A stretch of DNA of 64,000 nucleotides, from the NCBI GenBank assembly GCA_003343905.1, contig QAKI01000044.1:110217-174216 (forward strand). Reading direction: 5' to 3'. The DNA is from Subdoligranulum variabile (GTDB lineage: Bacteria; Bacillota; Clostridia; Oscillospirales; Ruminococcaceae). Below are positions 34,702 through 43,031 of this stretch, in pieces. The notes under the pieces were generated by a model that was not told where the DNA came from, did no database searches, and worked only from the letters and a program-made list of their open reading frames with translations. A program made the translations under genes and the position numbers. Every line of letters starts with the position of its first letter. Position 1 is the stretch's first letter.

Positions 34702-35964
34702 TTATGCGGTGTATTTGGCGACGATATTTTCGGTAGTCAGGCTCATGCCGTAATCAGCAACATCCTGCCAGGTCACATCGGGGCCACAGAGGGAAAGAAG
34801 ATCCTCGGTAGAAACAAACGCATAAGGCATGTCGTCGCCGGACAGGATGTTATAGTCCTCCACGCTGGTGACGGCCAGAGGTGCCCAGCCGGTTACCCGG
34901 GCACAGTTGTCCCCATCACGCATATTGGTATTGCCATCAAAGGCATTGCGGAGCAGGATCACAGCAGAAACATTCTCGAAAGTGCCGCCGATGACCAAGC
35001 CATCCACAATCTGGTTGCCCTGAGAATCGGTACCATTGAATGCCGCGTCCATAGCATCAGAGAAAACGCCGCGGGTGATAAACTCGATATCCATATCCAG
35101 TGCTTCTTCCACCTCATTGATGGCAACACCCAGAGAGTCATAGATATTGGTAGTACCGACAACCACATCATACTCACCGGTCTGCAGCAGCGGCGAAACA
35201 TTGGTGGCAAGATCTTCCATGCCAGGGAATACCGTGATCTTGATGCCCTTGTCGTTCTCGGCATCCACCTGGGTGGCGCTGGTAGCCAGCGTGTCGATGT
35301 CTTGCGTATAGGTCAAACCGTAAACATCCTGCAATGCCCGCAGGGAACCGGCCGTACCTTCAATAAAGCTGGTAGCCCCGTAAGCAGCCGCTCCGGACAA
35401 AATCAAGATGCCGTGCTCCTCACCATCGCTGATGATAGAGTTGATGACATTGGCATACGCTTCCCCGTAGCCCTCCGCCGAAGCACCGGTAGAAGCAACA
35501 TAGTAGGGCATATCTGTATTTTCAACCGCCCCGGTGGAACTAATGCCAACAAAATACAAGCCCAGATCATTGCAGACAGCCGCTGCCTGGTCGATGGAGG
35601 AAGACAGGTTAGTGATGACGGCATCTGCGCCCGCAGCGTAAGAGTTTTCAATGAATGTGGTCAGTGCGCCAGTATCGTTGATTGGCTCCGAATAGGTAAA
35701 CTCGATATTCAGAGCCGGGCCGATCACGTTGTCAAGGGCATCTTTCAACTGTGCGAAAGTCTCGTCGGTAGCGTTGGCTGCGTAGGCGATGGTCATAGGT
35801 TCAAATTCGCCGTTGGCACCGGTTTCGCCGGTAGCAGCCTCGGAAGCCGCGCCTGCGGTGCTTTCATCTGCGGTGGAAGATGCGGCCGCGCTGCCGCATC
35901 CAGCCAACATAGACAGAGCGGTCAGCATGGCGACCGCAGAGGTAAGGGTGCGTTTCGTTTTCAT
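34702..35964 (-). CDS. Ribose-type substrate-binding lipoprotein
   Basis: 420 residues from the ATG at 35964 (MKTKRTLTSA), set by AAGGAGA. Lipobox LAGC with Cys23, then an Ala/Ser/Thr/Glu linker. The mature part is a periplasmic-binding-protein type I fold (MTIAYAANATDETFAQL, DAVITNLSSSIDQA). It is longer than typical RbsB (about 300), resembling simple-sugar or purine-nucleoside lipoproteins. Sits between the two permease genes. Confidence 0.9.
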   Translation of the reverse strand: MKTKRTLTSAVAMLTALSMLAGCGSAAASSTADESTAGAASEAATGETGANGEFEPMTIAYAANATDETFAQLKDALDNVIGPALNIEFTYSEPINDTGALTTFIENSYAAGADAVITNLSSSIDQAAAVCNDLGLYFVGISSTGAVENTDMPYYVASTGASAEGYGEAYANVINSIISDGEEHGILILSGAAAYGATSFIEGTAGSLRALQDVYGLTYTQDIDTLATSATQVDAENDKGIKITVFPGMEDLATNVSPLLQTGEYDVVVGTTNIYDSLGVAINEVEEALDMDIEFITRGVFSDAMDAAFNGTDSQGNQIVDGLVIGGTFENVSAVILLRNAFDGNTNMRDGDNCARVTGWAPLAVTSVEDYNILSGDDMPYAFVSTEDLLSLCGPDVTWQDVADYGMSLTTENIVAKYTA

Positions 35965-36050
35965 GGTGATTCTCCTTTTTATAATGCAACACTTTTGCGC
36001 CAAACCGCGCATCTTTTTAAGATTTTTGAAGATACGAAGGTCTTATCCCG

Positions 36051-37010
36051 TCAGCCGTCACGGCTGGGCAGGCCCTGGGGACGTTTCTGACTGGCACAGA
36101 CCAGAATGATAAACACGACGCCGCGCACTGCCTGCAGGATTGTATTGGAAACTCCCAGCATCAGCAAACCATTGTTGAGTACTGTGACAATGACCGCACC
36201 TACGATAGCCGAGTAGGTGTTGGAACGGCTGCCACCAAAGCAGGACATACCGCCAAGAACGATAGCCAACATACAGTCCATATTCAGGGTAGAGCAGGTA
36301 TCGGTGGTGATGGTGCCGTTGCGCACGATGGTGGACAGTGCCCCCAGCCCGACGCCGATGCCGGCCACGAGAAACGCAATAAGCAGGTAGCGGCTCTTCT
36401 TGAAGCCTGTCAATTCAGCGCAGATATCGTTGATACCAATGTAACGGAGTTTTCGTCCCAACGCCGTAAAGTGGAATAGCACTGTAGCAAAGGCAAAGAA
36501 AATCAGAAACAGGATCAGCGGCACATTGGCGTCGCCCATACCACTTGTCATATCATAGGGAAGCTGGATGTTGCTGCTGCCCAGCACTGACATCTGGATA
36601 GAGGCCAGCAGTGTCATCATAACAACGGTGACATACAGCACACGGACGTTCAGCCACGTGCTGAGCAGCGCTGTCAGCGCCATAATGAGCACACCGGAGA
36701 TCAAGGCTACCACAAACATGGCCGGCACCGACCCAGTCGCTATATAGGCTTTGGCCGCGATTGTAGCAACGAGGGCCGTAGTGGCGCCCATGGAGATGTT
36801 GACGTTACCAGTAGCGAAGATGAACACCGCGCCGGTCGCCACCGTTCCCACCACCAACGCCTGTTCAAGAATCATGGTAAGGTTGCGAACATTGCTGAAC
36901 CGTCCGCCGGTAGCCAGCGAGAACGCGATAACCAACAGCACCAGAATAACAGGGGAAAGCAGGCGGCTGGTCCAGCGATTTTCAGCAATTCTATTTAATG
37001 TCTTTTGCAT
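36051..37010 (-). CDS. Ribose-type ABC transporter permease 2
   Basis: 319 residues, eight to nine membrane segments, with the FATGNVNISMGATTAL segment typical of RbsC-like permeases. It is 20 bp downstream of the ATPase gene and likely pairs with permease 1. GGAGGAGG supports the start. Confidence 0.92.
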   Translation of the reverse strand: MQKTLNRIAENRWTSRLLSPVILVLLVIAFSLATGGRFSNVRNLTMILEQALVVGTVATGAVFIFATGNVNISMGATTALVATIAAKAYIATGSVPAMFVVALISGVLIMALTALLSTWLNVRVLYVTVVMMTLLASIQMSVLGSSNIQLPYDMTSGMGDANVPLILFLIFFAFATVLFHFTALGRKLRYIGINDICAELTGFKKSRYLLIAFLVAGIGVGLGALSTIVRNGTITTDTCSTLNMDCMLAIVLGGMSCFGGSRSNTYSAIVGAVIVTVLNNGLLMLGVSNTILQAVRGVVFIILVCASQKRPQGLPSRDG

Positions 37011-37029
37011 AAGTTTCAGCCTCCTCCTT

Positions 37030-38538
37030 TCAGATCATATAGTTGATTAGATCGTGTTCCGTGGGATGCTCCGTGCGTTTAACTTCATGGGTCACCTGGC
37101 CATCCTTCATAATCAGGATTCGGTCGGACATACCAATCAGTTCAGGCAATTCCTCACTGATAAGGATAATAGAGCGCCCTTCCTTTTTCATTTGATAAAT
37201 CAGCTTGTACATTGACGCTTTAACGCCGATGTCAATACCGCGGGTGGGGCAATCCAGAATCAAGATATCGGCATCGCCGCCGATCCACTTGCCAAAGACG
37301 ACTTTCTGCTTGTTGCCGCCCGACAGTGTGTTGACCGTGTGGTACTGGCTGGCACATTTCAAATTCAGATCGTCGATCTGCTTTTCCACATACTGTTTTT
37401 CCTTCCGGAAAGAAATGATCGGTCCCACCAGCAAGTTCTTGATATAGCCTGTAGAAGCAATGTTGTCGCGGATCGTCCCGGCCAATCCCAGCGATTCATG
37501 GTCGCGGTCCTTGGATGTATAGGCCATACCGTGTTTGATGGCGGTCTCCGGATCCTTGACGACCGCCCGTTCAGGCCCTACAAGAACCTGGCCGTCCAAA
37601 ATCTTCTCGTAGCCAAATAGCGCCTTGCCCACGGTATGCATACCGCACTCGGACAGACCGCCTATGCCCAAAACTTCGCCTTTATGCAGCTCCAAATCAA
37701 AGCAGAGCAAATCGCGCCGCGTGGTGATGCAATCGGCCTTCAACACGACCTCGTCACCGTAGGGGTCCATGTCGCTGCGATAGTAGTCACCTTTGACTTC
37801 ACGCCCCACCATCATCTTTTTCATGACTTCGCCGTCAAACTCTTCTTTATTCAGCGAACCGATAATATTACCATCGCGCAATACAGTAACCGCATCACAC
37901 TGCTGCATCATCTCGTCCAAATCGTGACTGATAAACATAACGCTACCGCCTGCATCAGCCATCTGGCGCATCAATTTATACAACAGCTCACGTCCGGTCT
38001 GGCTCAACGCAGTGGTGGTCTCATCCACCATCAGGATCTTCGGCTTCCAGTACATCGCTTTGGCGATCTCGATCAGTTTGCACTGCTGTAGATCCAACCG
38101 GCCAGTCACGAGGGAAGCGTCGATTGCAATTCCCAATTCATCCAGCAGTTTCTGCGCCGCTGCCACCATCTTGGCATGATTGACAAAAGGACCTACCGCA
38201 AACAGTTCCTCGTGCCCAAGGAAAATATTATCCGCCACCGGGATACTGGGGATCGTTCCGGCCTCCTGCACAATCATGCAGATGCCTGCCTTCTGCGCTT
38301 CCAGTGCACTGGAAGGCGCCCACGGCTTACCGAGATAAAACATCTCTCCGCTGGTAGCCTTCTGCATACCGGCCGCGATAGAGGACACCGTGGATTTGCC
38401 GCTGCCGTTCTCCCCGATCAAGCCGCGGACCTCGCCAGCTTTCAGTATAAAGTTGACATGATCCAGTGCGACGGTCACGCCGAAGCTTTTGCACATATCT
38501 TTGACTTCCAGCACGACTTCGCCTTTTTGTGGGGGCAT
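37030..38538 (-). CDS. Ribose-type ABC importer ATPase (two fused nucleotide-binding domains)
   Basis: 502 residues. Domain 1 has Walker A GENGSGKST near residue 40, Q-loop region, a signature reduced to RLDLQQCKLIEIAKA and Walker B ILMVDETT. Domain 2 has a normal LSGGNKQKV signature and ILDCPTRGID Walker B but a degenerate Walker A (GIGGLSECGMHTV), the usual asymmetric arrangement of RbsA/MglA proteins. It powers the CUT2 importer. It is the first gene of the long glycan operon and starts after AGGAGGAAT. Confidence 0.95.
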   Translation of the reverse strand: MPPQKGEVVLEVKDMCKSFGVTVALDHVNFILKAGEVRGLIGENGSGKSTVSSIAAGMQKATSGEMFYLGKPWAPSSALEAQKAGICMIVQEAGTIPSIPVADNIFLGHEELFAVGPFVNHAKMVAAAQKLLDELGIAIDASLVTGRLDLQQCKLIEIAKAMYWKPKILMVDETTTALSQTGRELLYKLMRQMADAGGSVMFISHDLDEMMQQCDAVTVLRDGNIIGSLNKEEFDGEVMKKMMVGREVKGDYYRSDMDPYGDEVVLKADCITTRRDLLCFDLELHKGEVLGIGGLSECGMHTVGKALFGYEKILDGQVLVGPERAVVKDPETAIKHGMAYTSKDRDHESLGLAGTIRDNIASTGYIKNLLVGPIISFRKEKQYVEKQIDDLNLKCASQYHTVNTLSGGNKQKVVFGKWIGGDADILILDCPTRGIDIGVKASMYKLIYQMKKEGRSIILISEELPELIGMSDRILIMKDGQVTHEVKRTEHPTEHDLINYMI

Positions 38539-38629
38539 GGATTCATTCCTCCTGTTCTTGCAATTTGTAGAATACAGTATACCGAATGTTCCTCTGCGGG
38601 TCTTGCGTAATCTGCCGCCTTCGGTTTGC

Positions 38630-38650
38630 CCGTTAAGTATATTTTAACGG
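38630..38650. promoter_or_regulatory. Dyad CCGTTAA-N7-TTAACGG, candidate operator
   Basis: A perfect 7-bp inverted repeat (38630-38636 with 38644-38650) in the 244-bp region between the divergent ATPase and AraC genes. No good -35 box precedes the minus-strand -10 candidates (TATACT near 38576), which suits an activator-dependent promoter. The binding protein is unknown. Confidence 0.5.
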
Positions 38651-38782
38651 TGCGTCCAAGAAAAAAATAGAAAATTTATGTCAAAACATAGAAAAATATG
38701 CTATATTATAGCCAAAAGGTTTTTTCTTCAAGAACATCTACTGTGCAATATGCACAACAGCCAAGACTGGGGATTATAACTT

Positions 38783-39997
38783 ATGACAAACCAAACCGCA
38801 TTCTACCTGCTGCGCAATGTTCTGCGTGAAGGTTGGGGGTTGTCCCTGCATTTTTTTGAATCGCCTGAGACCGACCTTACTGCGCTGGATCTGGGCATTC
38901 GGGCCCAACTACAGAATTCCGATCAGCTTTATGCCCAGTTGCGCATTTTGGCGCGATCGTTGGAATTCGGGAAGATTTTGGTCGTGCGCGATCAGCTCCA
39001 TAATGATACGGTCCTGCTTCGGGCCGGTACGGATACCTGTGCGTTTTTTTCTATCGGTCCATTCCGCTGGGCTTCGCCCGATCATACAAGTCTGCAGGCG
39101 CTCCGCGCGCAGACGGGTCTGGATATGTCGCAAACCGATGCCATCCAGCATATTCTGCGCCGCGTACCCGTCAATCTTTCCCGTGCGATTGCTTTATCTA
39201 TTGCCAAAAATCTTCTTCTTTCCTTTTACGGACTGGAAGACCCGGTCGTGACAGAATACAATTTAGAGAACATAACGGTCTCGCAGCTTGCCCCTGTGGA
39301 AGATATCAACGATCGGGCGCATCGGGTAGAGGAGGTCTACCGACACGAAGAAAAGCTGCTGGCCTTTATTGCCGAAGGGAACGAACCCAAAGCCCTGACG
39401 GAATCCCACTTTTTTGTGCATACCGGAATGGACCAGCGCCTCAATGACCGCCTGCTTTCCCGCCGATCACTGGCTTACTCCACCAACACCCTGTTCCGCA
39501 AGGCAGCACAAAGCGCCGGCGTTCATCCGTTATTCTGTGATGAGATCAGCGAAAAGTTCGCTCAGCGCTTGGAACTGTGCAGTACAGCCCAGCAGATCGA
39601 CCGGCTGCACGCAGAGATGATCCATGACTACTGCCAGCTCTGCCGCCAACAGTCGACCAAAGGGTACAGTTCCAATGTACAAAAAGTTATGCAGTATATC
39701 CAACTAAACCTGAGTCAGGATCTTTCGCCGGAATCCATCGCCCAGGGAGTCAATTTTTCATCAGGATATATTTCCCGGCGTTTCAAAAGTGAAGTCGGCG
39801 TTTCGTTGGTCGGCTATATTGCCGCCCGCCGGGTCCAGGTCGCCTGCCAGCTTCTGGAAAAGACCCGCATGACTGTGCGGGAGATTTCCAACTATGTAGG
39901 AATTCCTGATTGGAATTACTTCACCAAAGTATTCCGGAAAGAGAAAGGCTGTACCCCCAGTCAATACCGAAAGCAAGCCCATCGCAAAGCCGAATAA
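38783..39997 (+). CDS. AraC-family transcriptional regulator of the glycan operon
   Basis: 404 residues. The last 100 residues form the double helix-turn-helix (ESIAQGVNFSSGYISRRFK and VREISNYVGIPDWNYFTKVF, ending KGCTPSQYRK). The long N-terminal part has no recognised sensor motif. It is transcribed away from the importer-sulfatase operon across a shared 244-bp region, the usual arrangement for an AraC activator responding to the imported sugar. A typical ribosome site is weak (GGGGATTATAACTT). Confidence 0.92.
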   Translation: MTNQTAFYLLRNVLREGWGLSLHFFESPETDLTALDLGIRAQLQNSDQLYAQLRILARSLEFGKILVVRDQLHNDTVLLRAGTDTCAFFSIGPFRWASPDHTSLQALRAQTGLDMSQTDAIQHILRRVPVNLSRAIALSIAKNLLLSFYGLEDPVVTEYNLENITVSQLAPVEDINDRAHRVEEVYRHEEKLLAFIAEGNEPKALTESHFFVHTGMDQRLNDRLLSRRSLAYSTNTLFRKAAQSAGVHPLFCDEISEKFAQRLELCSTAQQIDRLHAEMIHDYCQLCRQQSTKGYSSNVQKVMQYIQLNLSQDLSPESIAQGVNFSSGYISRRFKSEVGVSLVGYIAARRVQVACQLLEKTRMTVREISNYVGIPDWNYFTKVFRKEKGCTPSQYRKQAHRKAE

Positions 39998-40005
39998 TTT
40001 CTAGC

Positions 40006-40035
40006 TTGACAGCAGCGCAAAGTACCTGCTAATAT
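40006..40035 (+). promoter_or_regulatory. Promoter of the MATE-GH43 operon
   Basis: TTGACA (40006-40011), an 18-bp spacer and TAATAT (40030-40035). It predicts a 150-base untranslated leader before the MATE gene. Confidence 0.6.
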
Positions 40036-40057
40036 AACAGAAACAGAATAAATCAGC

Positions 40058-40149
40058 GTCCCTCTTTCGGGATGCCGACAAACAGGGACCCCCCTGCTTC
40101 CCGGGGTAGACCTGTTTTTCGGTGTCGCCGGAAGGGGGACTTTGCTTTT
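40058..40149 (+). promoter_or_regulatory. Structured leader with terminator-like hairpin (possible attenuator)
   Basis: Two mutually interfering folds: GTCCCT (40058-40063) can pair with AGGGAC (40084-40089), while the C-rich segment at 40089-40104 can pair with CCGGAAGGGGG (40128-40138). The second fold is followed by a T-rich run (CTTTGCTTTTTTC). No known riboswitch class was recognised. Confidence 0.4.
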
Positions 40150-40191
40150 TTCTTGCAGTCGTTTTCATCCCCGATCCAGAAAGGAATTTTC

Positions 40192-41577
40192 ATGGGAACA
40201 AGTCTTGACATGACAGCCGGAAGCCCAGCACGACTGCTTTGGCGCTTCACTCTGCCCACCCTTGCCGGGAATCTGCTGCATCAGGCATATTCTATCACGG
40301 ACAGCGTAGTGGTAGGACGTTATCTCGGTCAGACTGCCTTAGCAGCCGTAGGCTGTACGGCTCCCATCGTCATGCTGCTGGCAGCACTTATGATCGGCAT
40401 CAATGTGGGCATGGGGATTCTGATCAGTCAGTATTTCGGGTGCCGGGATTTTTCCAGCATTCGCAGAGCGTTGATAAACAGCCTGTACCTTGGGTTGGCG
40501 ATTGCCATCGTGTTGATGTTTGCCGGTTTTTTGTTGGCTGAACCGATCCTGCGCTGGATGGGCACCCCTGAAGGTCCGTTGAAAGATGCAGCCGCCTATT
40601 TGCGCATCAACTTTGTCACCACTATCTGCCCGCTGTTCTATTATTTGTTTTCCAGTGTTTTTCGCGGCATGGGGGACAGCCGAACCGCGCTGTACTGTCT
40701 GATCGTCGCCGCACTGGGAAATATAGGTTTGGATGTTTTATTTGTGGCTGTGTTCCACTGGGGCGTGGCGGGTACAGCCTGGGCCACCGCCTTGGCGCAG
40801 GCGCTTTCGGCAGTGTTCGCCGCATGCCTGCTTTACCATCGTTACCCAATGCTGCGACCATGCAAAAAGGATCTTCACTTTGACCGCCGGCTGTTCGGGC
40901 GTATCACCCGGCTGGCCGTTCCTATTGCGTTACAATCCGCATTTAACAATCTGAGCAACATTATCGCCCAAACTGGCATCAATACCTTTGGCGAAACGGT
41001 CATGGCAGCCTATACGGCCGCCAGCCGCATAGGCACGCTGGCCCTGATGCCGGTTGAGACCATTGCCTCCGCTCTGGCGGTGTACACCGGGCAAAACTAT
41101 GGTGCGGGCAAGCCAAACCGCATCCGCCGGGGCATCCGGGCCGCATTGGGGCTTTCTCTGGTTGTAAGTTCTATGCTGGCTTTCGGCTTGCTGCTGGGCG
41201 GCGGCGTTCTTTCCCGCCTGTTTTTGACCGCCCCCTCCCCCGCGGTACTAGCCGTGGTCCGGCGCTATCTGCTGATTGCTGCCGTACCGGTTTTTCTGGC
41301 CGCGGTCATGAATATTTACCAGCAGACGCTGCGCGGCATCAACCACCCGAATCTGGCGCTGGCCGGCGGACTCATGCAGCTGGCTGCCAAGGTCGTCGCT
41401 GTGGCGGCGGGGGCCTGGCTGCTGCATGATCTGGATGTGGTCTGGCTGGGGTGGCCGCTCTCTTTTATAGCAGGCAGCGTCATTCCCTATTTCTGCTACC
41501 GGCATTATCTGTATCAAGTCTCAGAGAACCCTTGCATGGATAAAGTCAACGAAAAAGAAAGGAGCCTCCCTCAATGA
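40192..41577 (+). CDS. MATE-family efflux transporter
   Basis: 461 residues from the ATG at 40192 (MGTSLDMTAG), where AGAAAGGAA is the ribosome site. Twelve membrane segments in two six-helix halves; the first half opens LLWRFTLPTLAGNLLHQAY as in NorM/DinF-type proteins. It exports small organic cations or other metabolites using an ion gradient. It overlaps the downstream GH43 gene by ATGA, an unusual coupling of an exporter with a glycosidase, so it may export a sugar-linked product. Confidence 0.93.
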   Translation: MGTSLDMTAGSPARLLWRFTLPTLAGNLLHQAYSITDSVVVGRYLGQTALAAVGCTAPIVMLLAALMIGINVGMGILISQYFGCRDFSSIRRALINSLYLGLAIAIVLMFAGFLLAEPILRWMGTPEGPLKDAAAYLRINFVTTICPLFYYLFSSVFRGMGDSRTALYCLIVAALGNIGLDVLFVAVFHWGVAGTAWATALAQALSAVFAACLLYHRYPMLRPCKKDLHFDRRLFGRITRLAVPIALQSAFNNLSNIIAQTGINTFGETVMAAYTAASRIGTLALMPVETIASALAVYTGQNYGAGKPNRIRRGIRAALGLSLVVSSMLAFGLLLGGGVLSRLFLTAPSPAVLAVVRRYLLIAAVPVFLAAVMNIYQQTLRGINHPNLALAGGLMQLAAKVVAVAAGAWLLHDLDVVWLGWPLSFIAGSVIPYFCYRHYLYQVSENPCMDKVNEKERSLPQ

Positions 41578-42995
41578 AGCATCAAGCTATGAACCCCTAC
41601 CTTCCCCTATATGAATACGTCCCCGATGGTGAGCCTCGTGTCTTTAATGGCAGACTATATATATACGGCAGCCACGATAAAGCCGGCGCAAGCCAGTTCT
41701 GTGTGGGCGACTATGTAGTCTGGAGCGCCCCGCTGGATAACCTGGGAAAATGGAGATGCGAAGGGCTCAGCTACACCTATAAACAAACCGGCTCCACAAT
41801 AGAAGAATCCGGTAATCTTGCCGCACCGGACTGCGTACAAGGTCCGGACGGCCGCTACTACCTGTTTTATAACCGCGGTGCGCGTAATGCCTGCGAGGTC
41901 GCAGTCAGCGACCGGCCTCATGGGCCTTTTCGATATCTTGCCAACGTAGCCTTCCCTGACGGTACGGAACCTAATGCCAAACTGTTCGATCCTGGCGTGT
42001 TGATCGACGGGGACGGGCGCATTTATCTATACACAGGATTCGTGCCCACCCCCGATTCGCCCTGGGCAAGCGTGGCGGGACGCTACAGCCTGGGTTTTGA
42101 ACTCGCCCACGATATGCACACCATTCTGGCCGGTCCTATAGAAGTATTGCCCGGGTGTTTGGCCGCCAAAGGCTCTGGTTTTGAAGGGCACGGTTTTTAT
42201 GAGGCTTCCTCCCCACGTAAAATCAATGGCCAGTATTATCTGGTCTATTCTTCTGAGCAAAGCCATGACTTATGCTATGCTGTATCCAACCATCCGCTGA
42301 CCGGTTACCGCTACGGCGGCATACTTGTCTCCAACGGAGATTTTGGCTACCGCGGCAATCATCAAGCCAAAGCCCCCTACGGCAATACCCACGGCGGTTT
42401 GGTGGAACTGAATGGGCAATGGTATATCTTCTACCACCGCCAGACCCATGGGATTGAGTGCTGCCGCCAGGGCTGCGCCGAACCGGTGGAACTGGACGCC
42501 GAAGGGCACTTTCACCAGGCGGAGATGACCAGTTGCGGTCTGAACGGCGGTCCACTGGCAGGGCTGGGAACGTACAGCGCCGCCTACGCCTGCAACCTGA
42601 CTCATGAGAGTATCGGCAGGGAGCGGCTGACCATTCGCCGCTGCGTGCGGAACATTCAACCCCATATCTACGAACAACAAGCCCCGAACGGTTTACCCTG
42701 TCACGCACTGCATTATATCGCCAATATGCAGAACGGCACCGTAGCCGGATTCAAATATTTTACTTTGGGGCAGGCCACTAAAATTCGTTTGTGTCTGCGC
42801 GCAAATGCTCCCGGCCGGATGGATGTATTCCTTGACGAAAACCGCACGCAGCTTGCAGCGAGTCTGCCATTTGACATCTCAAAAGATTGGCAGTGGCTTT
42901 GCGGAGATTTTTGCACTCCAGCGGGAACATTTCCGCTCTTTTTCCATCTGCACTGTTTCGGCCGAGCCGACTGGATGGCATTCGAGCTGTGCTGA
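41574..42995 (+). CDS. Glycoside hydrolase family 43 with C-terminal sugar-binding domain
   Basis: 473 residues. A five-bladed propeller with the base Asp in YVPDGEPRVF near residue 18, the middle Asp in LAAPDCVQGPDG and the acid Glu in YEASSPRKINGQYYLVY. Residues from about 340 form a CBM6-like beta domain (VAGFKYFTLG). No signal peptide. Beta-xylosidase or alpha-arabinofuranosidase activity is usual for the family. It is coupled to the MATE gene and followed 36 bp later by a large hydrolase. Confidence 0.92.
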   Translation: MKHQAMNPYLPLYEYVPDGEPRVFNGRLYIYGSHDKAGASQFCVGDYVVWSAPLDNLGKWRCEGLSYTYKQTGSTIEESGNLAAPDCVQGPDGRYYLFYNRGARNACEVAVSDRPHGPFRYLANVAFPDGTEPNAKLFDPGVLIDGDGRIYLYTGFVPTPDSPWASVAGRYSLGFELAHDMHTILAGPIEVLPGCLAAKGSGFEGHGFYEASSPRKINGQYYLVYSSEQSHDLCYAVSNHPLTGYRYGGILVSNGDFGYRGNHQAKAPYGNTHGGLVELNGQWYIFYHRQTHGIECCRQGCAEPVELDAEGHFHQAEMTSCGLNGGPLAGLGTYSAAYACNLTHESIGRERLTIRRCVRNIQPHIYEQQAPNGLPCHALHYIANMQNGTVAGFKYFTLGQATKIRLCLRANAPGRMDVFLDENRTQLAASLPFDISKDWQWLCGDFCTPAGTFPLFFHLHCFGRADWMAFELC

Positions 42996-43031
42996 GTAGT
43001 GTATCATTTTGAAAAGGAAGGATTTTGGACA

